Positions 18,057-26,290 are shown, counted from the first letter of the stretch. The stretch is DNA of 64,000 nt from Nocardia sp. CNY236 (GCF_000482385.1 NZ_AXVD01000004.1:186001-250000), one strand, 5' to 3'. Made by a program: numbers and translations. The notes: generated by a model not told the origin, from the letters alone.

Positions 18057-19124
18057 TCACGGTTGTGCGGCCCTCACGGCCGTACGGTCCTCACGGATGT
18101 TGCGGTCCTCATCGCTCGGCTTCGGTCCGGAACTGTGCGGTTGGAGCACCCGAGCGAAGCGGTCGATGCCTCGCAGGATCGCGGCGAGCATGCGTGGGCT
18201 TCCCGTATGACCGGAATCATCGATGATCTGGAGCTCGGCATCCGGCCAGGCCCGAGTCAACTGCCACGCCGTGTCGAGCGGGCTGCCCAGATCGAGCCGG
18301 CCGTGGATGACGACGCCAGGGATACCGGCGAGCCGGTGCGCGTCACGGAATAACTGCCCGTCCGCCAACCAGGCGAGGTGAGCGAAATAGTGGGTACAGA
18401 TCCGCACGAAGGCCAGCATGTCCGCGTCGAGATGTGTGCCGTATTGTCCGGGTCTGCCCAGACTTTCGTGTGCGATCACGGCGTCCTCCCACGCGCACCA
18501 GCGCTGAGCGGCCCGTTCTCGGGTCGCCGCATCCGGGCTTTCCAGCTGCCGGCGGTAGGCCTCGACGAGATCGCGCCCACTCGCGGTGGGGGACGCGAGG
18601 TCCCCGCGGAAGGTTTCCCACTCCTGCGGAAGCAGCCGAGAGACGCCGCGATAGAGCCACTCGATCTCCTCGGACCTGGTCGTCGTGGCGCCGACGAGCA
18701 CGATTGCGTCGACTCGGTCCGGATAGCGCTCGGCGTAGGCGAGGATCAGCGTCGATCCCCAAGAGCCGCCGTAGAGCAGCCATGTGTCGATATCGAGGTG
18801 CTCGCGCAGCATCTCCATATCGGCGATCAGATGCGTGGTGGTGTTGTGGGTCAAGTCGACCGCAGGGTCGCCGGCGTGTGGAAGGCTTTGGCCGCAGCCG
18901 CGCTGATCGAACAGAACGATTCGAAAGACGTTCGGGTCGAACAGTTTCCGTGCGCCACGATGGCCGCCACTGCCTGGGCCGCCGTGCACGACCAGTGCTG
19001 GGATTCCGGTGGGTTCACCGCTGGTTTCCCAGTAGATCCGTTGGCCGTCACCGACGTCGAGCAGGCCGTGGGCGAACGGCTCGATATCGGGAAATGGGCG
19101 TACCTCGGAGCCGGTCGCAGACAT
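18057..19124 (-). CDS. pip: Proline iminopeptidase
   Basis: A 355-residue alpha/beta-hydrolase of peptidase family S33, which removes N-terminal proline. Visible are the oxyanion VHGGPGSGG, DQRGCGQS, the nucleophile elbow GGSWGS, and the acid and His of the triad (HGRLDLG and DSGHTG). The last 25 or so residues after RVLQPH are outside the family core and come from an imperfect DNA repeat (GGTCCTCACGG-like units around 18060-18110), giving the EDRNIREDRTAVR tail. The start is the ATG of MSATGSEV. Confidence 0.9.
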   Translation of the reverse strand: MSATGSEVRPFPDIEPFAHGLLDVGDGQRIYWETSGEPTGIPALVVHGGPGSGGHRGARKLFDPNVFRIVLFDQRGCGQSLPHAGDPAVDLTHNTTTHLIADMEMLREHLDIDTWLLYGGSWGSTLILAYAERYPDRVDAIVLVGATTTRSEEIEWLYRGVSRLLPQEWETFRGDLASPTASGRDLVEAYRRQLESPDAATRERAAQRWCAWEDAVIAHESLGRPGQYGTHLDADMLAFVRICTHYFAHLAWLADGQLFRDAHRLAGIPGVVIHGRLDLGSPLDTAWQLTRAWPDAELQIIDDSGHTGSPRMLAAILRGIDRFARVLQPHSSGPKPSDEDRNIREDRTAVRAAQP

Positions 19125-19151
19125 GGGTGCCGATGATAGTTGCCCGGGAGC

Positions 19152-20156
19152 TCAGACGCGCTGCGGTGCAGGATCGGCTGCTGGATGAGCGACTCGTTCC
19201 CTGGTGCGCATCGCCGCCCACAGTGCGGCGGTGGCCGCAGTGCAGGCGGCAGCTCCAGCGACATGGATGATCACCAGGACCGCCGGGACGTCGGTGACGT
19301 ATTGCACCGCGCCCATGAACGCTTGTGTGCACACGAGTCCCAGCACGACGAACAGGCGGGTGCGCACCGCAGGGGTGATGCCGACTGCGAACAGCCCGAA
19401 GGCCAGTCCGATCAGCAGTGCGAGATAGCCCACGAGCAATTGCGAGTGCAGGTGCACCAGGGTGACGATCTCGATCCGTAGTCGCTCCACGGGATCTTCC
19501 ACGCTCGTGTCCCCGGCATGCGGTCCCGCAGCGGTCACCAGTGTTCCCGTGACCAGAACCGCGCTGAGCGCCACGCCGGTGAGACCGGTGAGCCACCGTA
19601 ACGGTGTCGGAGCCTGAACCGCCTCGAGGCCGTCGTCGGGCTCGCGGATCTTCGCATACAGCACCACTGCCAGCCATACCATCACCATCGAGGCGAGCAG
19701 GTGCGTCGCGACCGTCCACCACAGCAATCCGGTGAGTACCGTGACACCGCCGACGACTGCCTGCACCACGGTGCCGGCAGGCATCAGCCAGGCGTACGCC
19801 AGCACTTCGCGCCGCCGTCGCGCACGCGTGACCGCCAACACGATCAGCGCGGCGAACAGAGTGACGACGAAGGTCAGCAGCCGGTTGGAGAACTCGACCG
19901 CCTGGTGCAGAGCCGGAACTTCGGACACCGTGACCGGCGTGAAGCTACCGGGAAAACACTGTGGCCAGGTCGGGCAGCCGAGACCGGAGGCGGTGACTCG
20001 GACGATGGCGCCGGTGACGGAGATTCCCGCCTGCGAAGCGATGACTGCGAGCGCTACCCAGCGCTGCACTCGTAGCGAGGGCAGCGGCAGCGTGTCGACC
20101 AGTCGCAAGAACGCGCGATACAGCACGTCGACGATGGTAGCCCCGTCGTGTCCCAC
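19152..20156 (-). CDS. ctaA: Heme A synthase (CtaA/COX15)
   Basis: A 334-residue membrane protein with eight hydrophobic helices. It oxidises the heme O methyl group to make heme A for cytochrome aa3. The Cys pair of the first extracellular loop is in GLGCPTWPQCFPG, and conserved heme-ligand His residues occur in LHQAVEFSNR, THLLAS, HLHSQ and IHVAGA. It is the last gene of the mptB-ATPase-permease-ctaA operon, 37 bases after the permease. Same order as Rv1459c-Rv1456c. Confidence 0.95.
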   Translation of the reverse strand: MGHDGATIVDVLYRAFLRLVDTLPLPSLRVQRWVALAVIASQAGISVTGAIVRVTASGLGCPTWPQCFPGSFTPVTVSEVPALHQAVEFSNRLLTFVVTLFAALIVLAVTRARRRREVLAYAWLMPAGTVVQAVVGGVTVLTGLLWWTVATHLLASMVMVWLAVVLYAKIREPDDGLEAVQAPTPLRWLTGLTGVALSAVLVTGTLVTAAGPHAGDTSVEDPVERLRIEIVTLVHLHSQLLVGYLALLIGLAFGLFAVGITPAVRTRLFVVLGLVCTQAFMGAVQYVTDVPAVLVIIHVAGAAACTAATAALWAAMRTRERVAHPAADPAPQRV

Positions 20157-20193
20157 TCTCGCACCCGGACTACTACATCCTGTCGTTATTTCG

Positions 20194-20985
20194 TCAATGA
20201 AAACGGAACAGCCGGCTGGCGAGCAGGCCGGACACCGTTGCCCAGGTCGTCAGTACGGCCAGTCCGAACCAGTCGATGCTGCTGTGCAACGCCTCTTCGA
20301 GAGTGACCGCCAATGCGCCCGAGGGCACCAGCCGGACCACCACGTTCACCACGGTCGGCACCTCGTCGGCAGCGAAGACGATGCTGGCGATCCCGATCAT
20401 GACGAACCAGAGGATGTTCGCCAGGGCGAGCACCACCTCGGCCTTGAGGGTGCCGCCGAGGAGCAGCCCCAATGCCGCGAACGCGGCGGTGCCCAGCGCG
20501 ATGACCACTGCGCCGAGCAATAGCCCGACAGCTGGCGGCCGCCATCCGAGTAGGAAGCCGATGGTGCCGAGCAGAACTGCCTGCAGCACCACGACGAGTA
20601 GCACCGCCGCGCTCTTGCCCGCGATCACACCCCACCGCGGCAACGGCGTCGCGCCGAGTCGCTTGAGCGCGCCGTAGCGGCGGTCGAATCCGACGGCGAT
20701 GGCTTGGCCGGTGAACGCCGTGGACATAACGGCGACCATCATCACCGCGGGCACGATCGTGCCCACTCGGTGCGTGCCGAGATCACCGAAGGGCAACAAA
20801 CTCAACCCGATCAGCAATGTGATCGGGATGAACATGGTCAACAGCAACTGTTCGCCGTTGCGGAGCAACAAAATCAGCTCGAGTCGAGACTGCGCGAGCA
20901 ACATCGCCGCGCGCGAGCTGGGGCGCGGGGCGGGCGTGAACGTGCCCGGAGCGAAACGATTGACGACCGGATCGTGCGTGGTCAT
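20194..20985 (-). CDS. ABC-2 type transporter permease
   Basis: A 263-residue permease with about six transmembrane helices and a short cytoplasmic start. The segment FDRRYGALKRLGATPLPRW is typical of ABC-2 family exporters. Its ATG overlaps the ATPase stop as ATGA, so the two form one exporter. The substrate is unknown; placement between mptB and ctaA suggests a link to cell-envelope or heme-copper oxidase assembly, as in mycobacteria, where it is also uncharacterised. Confidence 0.88.
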   Translation of the reverse strand: MTTHDPVVNRFAPGTFTPAPRPSSRAAMLLAQSRLELILLLRNGEQLLLTMFIPITLLIGLSLLPFGDLGTHRVGTIVPAVMMVAVMSTAFTGQAIAVGFDRRYGALKRLGATPLPRWGVIAGKSAAVLLVVVLQAVLLGTIGFLLGWRPPAVGLLLGAVVIALGTAAFAALGLLLGGTLKAEVVLALANILWFVMIGIASIVFAADEVPTVVNVVVRLVPSGALAVTLEEALHSSIDWFGLAVLTTWATVSGLLASRLFRFH

Positions 20986-21914
20986 CCGCGCAGATCCCGT
21001 CCGGTCAGTTCCAGGAAGACGTCTTCGAGGCGGCGCTGATCGATTCGAATGTCGGTGGCCAGGACGTTCATCCGCGCACACCATGCGGTGACCGTTGCGA
21101 GCACCTGGGGATCGATTTCCCCTTCGACCAGATAGGTGCCGGGTGCGATCTCCTGGGGAGCGAAGCCTTCCGGCAGCGCGGTCTGCAATAGGTCCAAGTT
21201 CAATTTGGGTGGTGCGCAGAACCGTAGTTGGCCGGACGCCCCATGGGCGGTGACCTCCGCTGGGGTGCCGGAGGCGACGATGTGGCCGTGGTCGATGATC
21301 ACCAGTTGGTCGGCGAGTTGCTCGGCTTCATCCATCATGTGTGTGGTGAGCACAACGGTCACCCCGTCCCTGCGTAAGGCGTCGATCAGCTCCCAGACCA
21401 CCAATCTGGCCTGGGCGTCCAGGCCCGCGGTCGGTTCGTCCAAGAACACGACTTCCGGCTTGCTCACCAGCGCACACGCGAGTGCGAGTCGTTGCTGCTG
21501 GCCGCCGGAGAGGCGGCGGTAGGGGGTGCGTCGGTTGTCGTGTAGACCGAGCGTGCGTAGCAGCCAGTCGGGTTCGAGCGGGTCGGCGCAATAGGTCGCG
21601 ACCAGATCGAGCATCTCACCGGCACGCGCCCCGGGATAGGCCCCGCCGCCTTGGAGCATCACGCCGATCCGGTGCCGCAGCCGTTCGGCCTCGCGCACCG
21701 GGTCCAGCCCGAGGACCCGGACGGTACCGGCATCCGGATCGGTGAATCCCTCACACATCTCGACCGTGGTGGTCTTACCGGCGCCGTTCGGCCCGAGTAG
21801 TGCGAGTACCTGCGCCTGTTCGACCTCGAACGTCAGGCCGTCCACCGCCGTGGTCTCGCCATAGCGTTTGACGACGCCGTCGACGCTCACGGCAGGTCTG
21901 GAAGCTGCGGTCAC
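20982..21914 (-). CDS. ABC transporter ATP-binding protein
   Basis: A 310-residue ATPase with Walker A GPNGAGKTTT, Q-loop near VMLQGGGAYPG, signature RLSGGQQQRLALA, Walker B VVFLDEPTAGLD and the switch His in LTTHMMDEAEQ. A C-terminal domain of about 80 residues is typical of DrrA-like exporters. The GTG start overlaps the mptB stop as GTGA. It pairs with the following permease. Confidence 0.93.
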   Translation of the reverse strand: MTAASRPAVSVDGVVKRYGETTAVDGLTFEVEQAQVLALLGPNGAGKTTTVEMCEGFTDPDAGTVRVLGLDPVREAERLRHRIGVMLQGGGAYPGARAGEMLDLVATYCADPLEPDWLLRTLGLHDNRRTPYRRLSGGQQQRLALACALVSKPEVVFLDEPTAGLDAQARLVVWELIDALRRDGVTVVLTTHMMDEAEQLADQLVIIDHGHIVASGTPAEVTAHGASGQLRFCAPPKLNLDLLQTALPEGFAPQEIAPGTYLVEGEIDPQVLATVTAWCARMNVLATDIRIDQRRLEDVFLELTGRDLRG

Positions 21915-23593
21915 GATGTCACACCGTAGGAGGTGGGTGTTTGTGACGAAGCCGACACCCCTGCCTGTGCTCGCCACGGTAGGGCGTGGCGGGTGATCAC
22001 GATGAACAGAACACAGACGATCCCGGTGACGATGGCCGCGCCCACAATCTGGAATACCTCGAGATCGGCGCCCCGCGGCATCTGGATCACGCTCACGATC
22101 GCCGAGAATGCGACGGCCGGAAGGCGAAACACCGGCCGGGTTGCCCACGCGGCCAACGGTACGATCGCCCACAACAGATACCAGGGCTGCACCACGGGCG
22201 CCAGCAGTACGATCGCGCCGAGTGCCACGCCCAGCGACCCCACCGGGTGCAACCGTCCGGTGCCGGCGGCGACCAGCATACGCACGGTGAAGAAGCCGGC
22301 GACGGCAATGGCGATCGGCCGGGTGATGCTCAGCAGTGCGGTGGTGTGGTCGCCGAGTCCCAGTAGCACGCCGCCGAACCCGGTGACTATTCCCAGCGCC
22401 GTTGGCAGCGACATCCAACTGCGTACCACGCTTGCGGTGTTCACCGTGTGGATCCAGCCGAACCCGAGCCCGCTGAGGGTGCTGATGAGCAGCATGGTGG
22501 TGAGCGCGATCGCGCCGAATACCGCCGCGGCGAGGGCGATCGAGCGTAGCGAACCGCCCCACCGTCGTGCCAGCGCCATGCCGACGAATCCGAGCGCGAT
22601 GACGGAGCTGAATTTGATCGACGACGACAGGGTGATGACGACCGCACCGCCGATGAGCCAGGCGTAGGCACGGGCGTCGAACGACCGGGCGTCCTCGATG
22701 GCGCGCAAGCAGAATTCCATGCCGGCCAACATCAGCCCGAGCATCAACGCGTCGTTGTGTACGCCGCCGACCAAGTGGAACAGCACCAGAGGGTTGGCCG
22801 CACCCAGCCAGAGCGCACTCACCGGTGCGACGCCGCAGCGTACCGACAGCCGGGGTAGCGCCCAGACGATCAGCGCGACCCCGCCCAGCGCGAGAATCCG
22901 ATGCACCCAGACACCGGCGATGATGTTCTCACCGGTGAGTTCGGCGATACCGCGGCCGATCCACAGGAACAGCGGGCCGTAGGGCGCGGGGGTATCGCGC
23001 CAGATGGTCGGGACATTGTTGGTGAGCACATTGTCGATCCCCAGACCAGCGACCGGCCCTTCCACATAGGGGTCGCTACCCCGCGCGGCGATCTCGCTCT
23101 GGGCCAGATACGAGTACACGTCATTGCTGAACAGTGGCGGGGCGACGCTGAGGGGGATCACCCACAGCAGCAGCGTCCGATCCAGTTGGGAACGGGTGAT
23201 TCGGTGGATCGGGGAGCCGCCGAGGCCGCCGACTGCGAATCGTCCCAGCAGCAGCCAGGCGAGTACGACGACGACGGTTCCGATCATGCACATGGCCAGC
23301 GAACCGGTGTGCGCGCGGGCGAAGATACCGAGCACGCGGACACCGGAGGTGGGGTTCTGGTGGACCGGTTGTGCACCGATGCCGAGCGCGCTGATGGCCA
23401 TCAGGATCGTGCCGGTCGCGCCCATCAGGCGGATTCGATCGAGCTGTGCGAGTTCTTTCCGGTCTAGACCGGGCACCTCCGATTCGTCACGATGCAGCAC
23501 CGCGATCGTATGATCGGCGGCCGGCACGTCGAGTCCGAGCGCTCGGCGCCCCAATGCCACTGTGCCGCGCCGCGCGTTCTCCAGTACCGCCAC
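21911..23593 (-). CDS. mptB: Alpha-(1->6)-mannopyranosyltransferase, MptB-like
   Basis: A 560-residue polytopic GT-C glycosyltransferase. It uses polyprenyl-phospho-mannose to extend the mannan core of lipomannan/lipoarabinomannan. There are at least twelve hydrophobic segments, and the first large loop carries SNDVYSYLAQSEIAARGSD, including the Asp expected in GT-C active sites. Genomic position next to sufR matches Rv1459c. The GTG at 23593 is supported by TAGGCT seven bases upstream (leaderless). It heads the operon through ctaA. Confidence 0.88.
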   Translation of the reverse strand: MAVLENARRGTVALGRRALGLDVPAADHTIAVLHRDESEVPGLDRKELAQLDRIRLMGATGTILMAISALGIGAQPVHQNPTSGVRVLGIFARAHTGSLAMCMIGTVVVVLAWLLLGRFAVGGLGGSPIHRITRSQLDRTLLLWVIPLSVAPPLFSNDVYSYLAQSEIAARGSDPYVEGPVAGLGIDNVLTNNVPTIWRDTPAPYGPLFLWIGRGIAELTGENIIAGVWVHRILALGGVALIVWALPRLSVRCGVAPVSALWLGAANPLVLFHLVGGVHNDALMLGLMLAGMEFCLRAIEDARSFDARAYAWLIGGAVVITLSSSIKFSSVIALGFVGMALARRWGGSLRSIALAAAVFGAIALTTMLLISTLSGLGFGWIHTVNTASVVRSWMSLPTALGIVTGFGGVLLGLGDHTTALLSITRPIAIAVAGFFTVRMLVAAGTGRLHPVGSLGVALGAIVLLAPVVQPWYLLWAIVPLAAWATRPVFRLPAVAFSAIVSVIQMPRGADLEVFQIVGAAIVTGIVCVLFIVITRHALPWRAQAGVSASSQTPTSYGVTS

Positions 23594-23600
23594 GAGACGA

Positions 23601-23606
23601 AGCCTA
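23601..23606 (-). promoter_or_regulatory. -10 element of mptB, leaderless arrangement
   Basis: TAGGCT on the minus strand ends seven bases before the GTG, with no ribosome-binding site between. Supports that start codon. Confidence 0.45.
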
Positions 23607-23688
23607 GTTCGCCCGGCGGCGATGCCTGCGCGCGTGGGTCCAGTGCGTGGGCACACGGGGCGCTACGGGAACACGGGGTCCTCGTGGC

Positions 23689-24540
23689 CTACGGCCGTCG
23701 GGAGATTTCTCGCGCCTGTGTGACGAGGGTGCGGGCCTGCTCACCGAATACCGCACGATCGTGGAGTCCTGCCCAGGCCTTCTCGTAGAGTGCCAGTTCG
23801 GAGGGGGTCGTGATACTGAGTTCCGCGCTGATCGTCTCGACCAGGGCGGTGCTGCGGTCGAGTAGGTCGAACGACGTTGTGGTGTAGACGAATCCGGCCT
23901 CCAACGGGACCACGCCCAGCACCAGTCGCGGATTGCCGAAACCGGTGTCGAGCAGATGCGTCAGCTGATCGGTCATCACCGTGTGGTCGCCGACGCGAGT
24001 GTGCAGCGCGGCCTGGTCGATCAGCTGTACGAGGCGAAGGTTGCCCTGGCGCAGCGCGGATTGGCGAGCGATCCGCGCGGCGACAGCTTGGTCGAGGTCG
24101 TCATGAGTACCCAGGAATCGAATGCACTGGGCCAAAACCGCACGGGCGTACGGCTCGGTCTGGAGCAGACCAGGGATGAGAATCGCGCTGTAGGTTCGCA
24201 ACGTTCGGGCGCGGGCCTCGAGTTCGAGGCCGCGGCGTTGCCGGTACGCGTGTCCGCCGGCGGTGATCCGCCGCCATTCCCGCCAGTGTGCGTCGATGTT
24301 CTCCAGCGTTGCGAGCAGGTCGGCAAGGACGTCTTCGGCGTCACACAGTCGGCACCACAGTACGAGATCGTCACGAGATGGGCGTTGTCGACCGAGCTCC
24401 ACGCGAGAGGTCTTGGACCAGTGCCAGCCGGCAGCGGCGGAAAACGCACGGCCGTTGAGGCCCGCCGCTCGACGTAGTTCACGCAGCCGCGCGCCGAGGC
24501 TTCGGCGGGCACGGCCGACGCTGGTGTTGTCGCTGTTCAT
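23689..24540 (-). CDS. XRE-family regulator with DUF5753 domain (module gene 3)
   Basis: A 283-residue protein. Residues about 12-65 form a helix-turn-helix (LGARLRELRRAAGLNGRAFSAAAGW), followed by a DUF5753 domain that begins near RTYSAILIPGLLQTEPYARA and ends in RTLVTQAREI. These are the Scr1-type antitoxin-like regulators common in actinomycetes. Its ATG overlaps the stop of the DUF6879 gene as ATGA, so translation is coupled. In many loci the partner is a DUF397 protein; here the partners are DUF6879 and a small ORF. A truncated homologue is at 6965-7485. Confidence 0.85.
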   Translation of the reverse strand: MNSDNTSVGRARRSLGARLRELRRAAGLNGRAFSAAAGWHWSKTSRVELGRQRPSRDDLVLWCRLCDAEDVLADLLATLENIDAHWREWRRITAGGHAYRQRRGLELEARARTLRTYSAILIPGLLQTEPYARAVLAQCIRFLGTHDDLDQAVAARIARQSALRQGNLRLVQLIDQAALHTRVGDHTVMTDQLTHLLDTGFGNPRLVLGVVPLEAGFVYTTTSFDLLDRSTALVETISAELSITTPSELALYEKAWAGLHDRAVFGEQARTLVTQAREISRRP

Positions 24541-25073
24541 GGGGTTCCGCCGCGGATGTAGTCATCGAAGGGGATCGCTGCCGACCAGATACGGTCACGG
24601 ATCTCGACCGCGGTACGCAGCTGCCGTGGGTCTGTGCTGGCTGCGGCGCCGATCCAGCGGCCGTGCCGGTCGAGCAGGCTGTAGGCGACGGTGTGCTCAT
24701 CGAGCAGCCAGAAGTCGTCCGCCGCCGCGTCGTCGGGATCAGCGACGGCGCGTGGCAGATACCGCACATCCTCGCCTGCGGCGATGTTGTAGCGAGTGAG
24801 GGCGAGCAGGTAGCGGGTGTAGGTGGTGTGCGGGACGGTCACGATGCGCGCCCGGTGCACGGCGACGCCTCGGCCGGTCATCGCGCGTACCTGGGTGGTC
24901 CATGGTTCCAGCCAGTCGCCGCCCGGGTCGCCGGTCTCGTCGATGCGCCAGGCGGCCAGGGATGCTGTTTCGGCATCGGCACAGTAGTCGTCGGCGGTCT
25001 CGAGGTGGAAGGCGAGGTGCTCGGCGCGGTCGAGCAGTTGGTCGAGGTGTTCACCCGGCTGGATGCGGATCAT
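24537..25073 (-). CDS. DUF6879 family protein (module gene 2)
   Basis: A 178-residue soluble protein, homologous over its whole length to the one at 6432-6968. Conserved features are AFHLE near the start, the GRGVAVHRAR segment, VPHTTYTRYLL, AGEDVRYLPR, DDFWLLDEHTVAYSLLD and a C-terminal RIWSAAIPFDDY. It has no membrane segment or recognised catalytic motif. It overlaps the small gene upstream by 23 bases and the regulator downstream by four. Function unknown; the genetic link with an XRE/DUF5753 regulator suggests a regulatory or toxin-antitoxin-like module. Confidence 0.75.
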   Translation of the reverse strand: MIRIQPGEHLDQLLDRAEHLAFHLETADDYCADAETASLAAWRIDETGDPGGDWLEPWTTQVRAMTGRGVAVHRARIVTVPHTTYTRYLLALTRYNIAAGEDVRYLPRAVADPDDAAADDFWLLDEHTVAYSLLDRHGRWIGAAASTDPRQLRTAVEIRDRIWSAAIPFDDYIRGGTP

Positions 25074-25377
25074 CGGGGGTCATCTCCCGTGTGATCGGAA
25101 CCTCCACCGCTGTTTCGTGTCCAGGGATTCGCATCACCGCCAATGCATCCGGATCGATCAGTGGGGCGCCGATGAGCAGGAATGTGCCGCGACCGGTGTC
25201 GACGAGACCGGACACCGCAGTGCCCGGTTCGGTATGGGCCAGTAGTCGATGGGGAATCTCCACTTGATCGGCTCGGTCGGTTTTCCATCCTTGAACGGCG
25301 AAGGTATCGCGGTCGGTGGCGTACAGCCGCGGTGAACCCTGGCCGCCGGATGGGCCGCCGAGAAACCGAATCCGCAT
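25051..25377 (-). CDS. Small module protein (module gene 1), unknown
   Basis: A 108-residue protein starting MRIRFLGG, followed by a Gly-rich stretch, YATDRDTFAVQGWKT and a C-terminal half with GRGTFLLIGAPLIDPDAL and GHETAVEVP. I do not recognise a domain. It is the first gene of the three-gene operon and its end overlaps the DUF6879 start by 23 bases. A decayed relative keeps the same position at 6234-6451, so the trio is a conserved unit. The open frame extends upstream to 25602 without a convincing start. Confidence 0.65.
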   Translation of the reverse strand: MRIRFLGGPSGGQGSPRLYATDRDTFAVQGWKTDRADQVEIPHRLLAHTEPGTAVSGLVDTGRGTFLLIGAPLIDPDALAVMRIPGHETAVEVPITREMTPDDPHPAG

Positions 25378-25456
25378 GGTGGTGACCCCCTGTGTCGCGA
25401 CAGTGCATGGCTCGATCCTCGATCGTCGCTTGGACCATAGGGTCGTGTCACCACTA

Positions 25457-25474
25457 CGCGCACTTTCGCGCACT
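25457..25474. promoter_or_regulatory. Direct repeat in the divergent promoter of the module
   Basis: CGCGCACT occurs twice, separated by TT, about 80 bases upstream of the small gene. Such paired sites suit an XRE-type autoregulator. The rest of the 25378-25629 interval shows no gene. Inference. Confidence 0.35.
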
Positions 25475-25703
25475 CGGCTGGCCTGCACCTGGCCTCCACT
25501 CGTACGGTACGTCCCGACGCCGCGGGTCGGGTGCCTCCACCGACCGGCCCAGGTCCGCACGGACGGACGAGGTTCCCCGGTATCGCCTGGGCCCTGGGTC
25601 ATGGCCAGCCGACGAGAGGGAGCACGACGATGAAGTCACTACTACTCGTGATCACTGTGTGGGTTTTGTCGGGCGGCGTCGATTCGACTTGTGGCGTGTC
25701 CCG

Positions 25704-26123
25704 ATGCGTCGGATCTCCCGCGCGCACCCGATCCGCCGCATCTGGGCACGGCTCGCAGTGAAGCGGCGAGTTGGGCTCGGCTACATGCTCGCTCCGGCCG
25801 ACCCTGCGAGACGTCATCGTACTGAACAGCGCCTGCGCTCGCTGGCCCGCAAGCACGATGTCAAGCTGGCGCGGGTGGTCGTGATCGGGCCCACCATGGA
25901 CCGTCCGCTCGGGCGCCTACTGGATGCCATCGGCACGCTGCATGCGGCGGCGACCGCGCAGGGGCGGCCGAAGCCGGCCGTTCTGGTCATCACCCCTGAC
26001 CTGGATCACATCGACAAACATCCTGCACCGATCTGCGAGGTTGCCGACCTGCTCACTGCCCGGCCCGAACGACTCTGGATTCGAGGGCGTACGCACGGAC
26101 AGGCGGTCCCCGTCGACCTGTAG
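25704..26123 (+). CDS. Resolvase-like protein lacking the catalytic serine
   Basis: About 139 residues. From residue 25 it follows the layout of a serine-recombinase catalytic domain: GYMLAPADPARRHRTEQRL where active enzymes have YARVSTDDQ...RQ, then LARKHDVKLARVVVIG, MDRPLGRLLDAI and VLVITPDLDHIDKHP. The position of the catalytic Ser is Ala and no C-terminal DNA-binding domain follows. It may be a regulator or a decayed recombinase. The start is uncertain: ATG 25704, ATG 25785 or GTG 25659. The best ribosome-binding site (GAGGGAG, 25614-25620) serves an ATG at 25630 in another frame. Divergent from the three-gene module. Confidence 0.5.
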   Translation: MRRISRAHPIRRIWARLAVKRRVGLGYMLAPADPARRHRTEQRLRSLARKHDVKLARVVVIGPTMDRPLGRLLDAIGTLHAAATAQGRPKPAVLVITPDLDHIDKHPAPICEVADLLTARPERLWIRGRTHGQAVPVDL

Positions 26124-26236
26124 CCTGCTCGGGCGGCGGCGATCCGGTCGTCGCGGCGACGTGTCGGCTGGTTCGTCGAGGTGGCGTCGGGCAGAGCCGG
26201 TCCATAAAGCCCGATCCATCGGTGCTCCCGACGCAC

Positions 26237-26255
26237 TCAGGGTAGCCTTATTAGA
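26237..26255 (+). promoter_or_regulatory. Iron-box-like sequence upstream of sufR
   Basis: The 19 bases share 12 positions with the IdeR/DtxR consensus, including the central TAGCCT. The same stretch also contains TANNNT hexamers (TAGCCT at 26243, TAGATT at 26252) that could be the sufR -10. Iron control of the suf operon would make sense. Weak to moderate. Confidence 0.3.
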
Positions 26256-26275
26256 TTTCGGGAACGAATTCCGCC

Positions 26276-26290
26276 ACACTGATGTTGTGA
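26276..26290 (+). promoter_or_regulatory. sufR: SufR-type operator overlapping the sufR start
   Basis: ACACT-GATGT-TGTGA matches the ACACT-N5-TGTGA element that I recall being reported for M. tuberculosis SufR. The TGTGA half contains the GTG start codon at 26287, so binding would overlay the start of the coding region. Sequence seen directly; the identity rests on recalled literature. Confidence 0.55.

Noticed and set aside
20982..22562. 526-codon frame for the ABC ATPase
   Set aside because: The first 216 codons overlap mptB in another frame; the ATPase begins at the GTG that overlaps the mptB stop.
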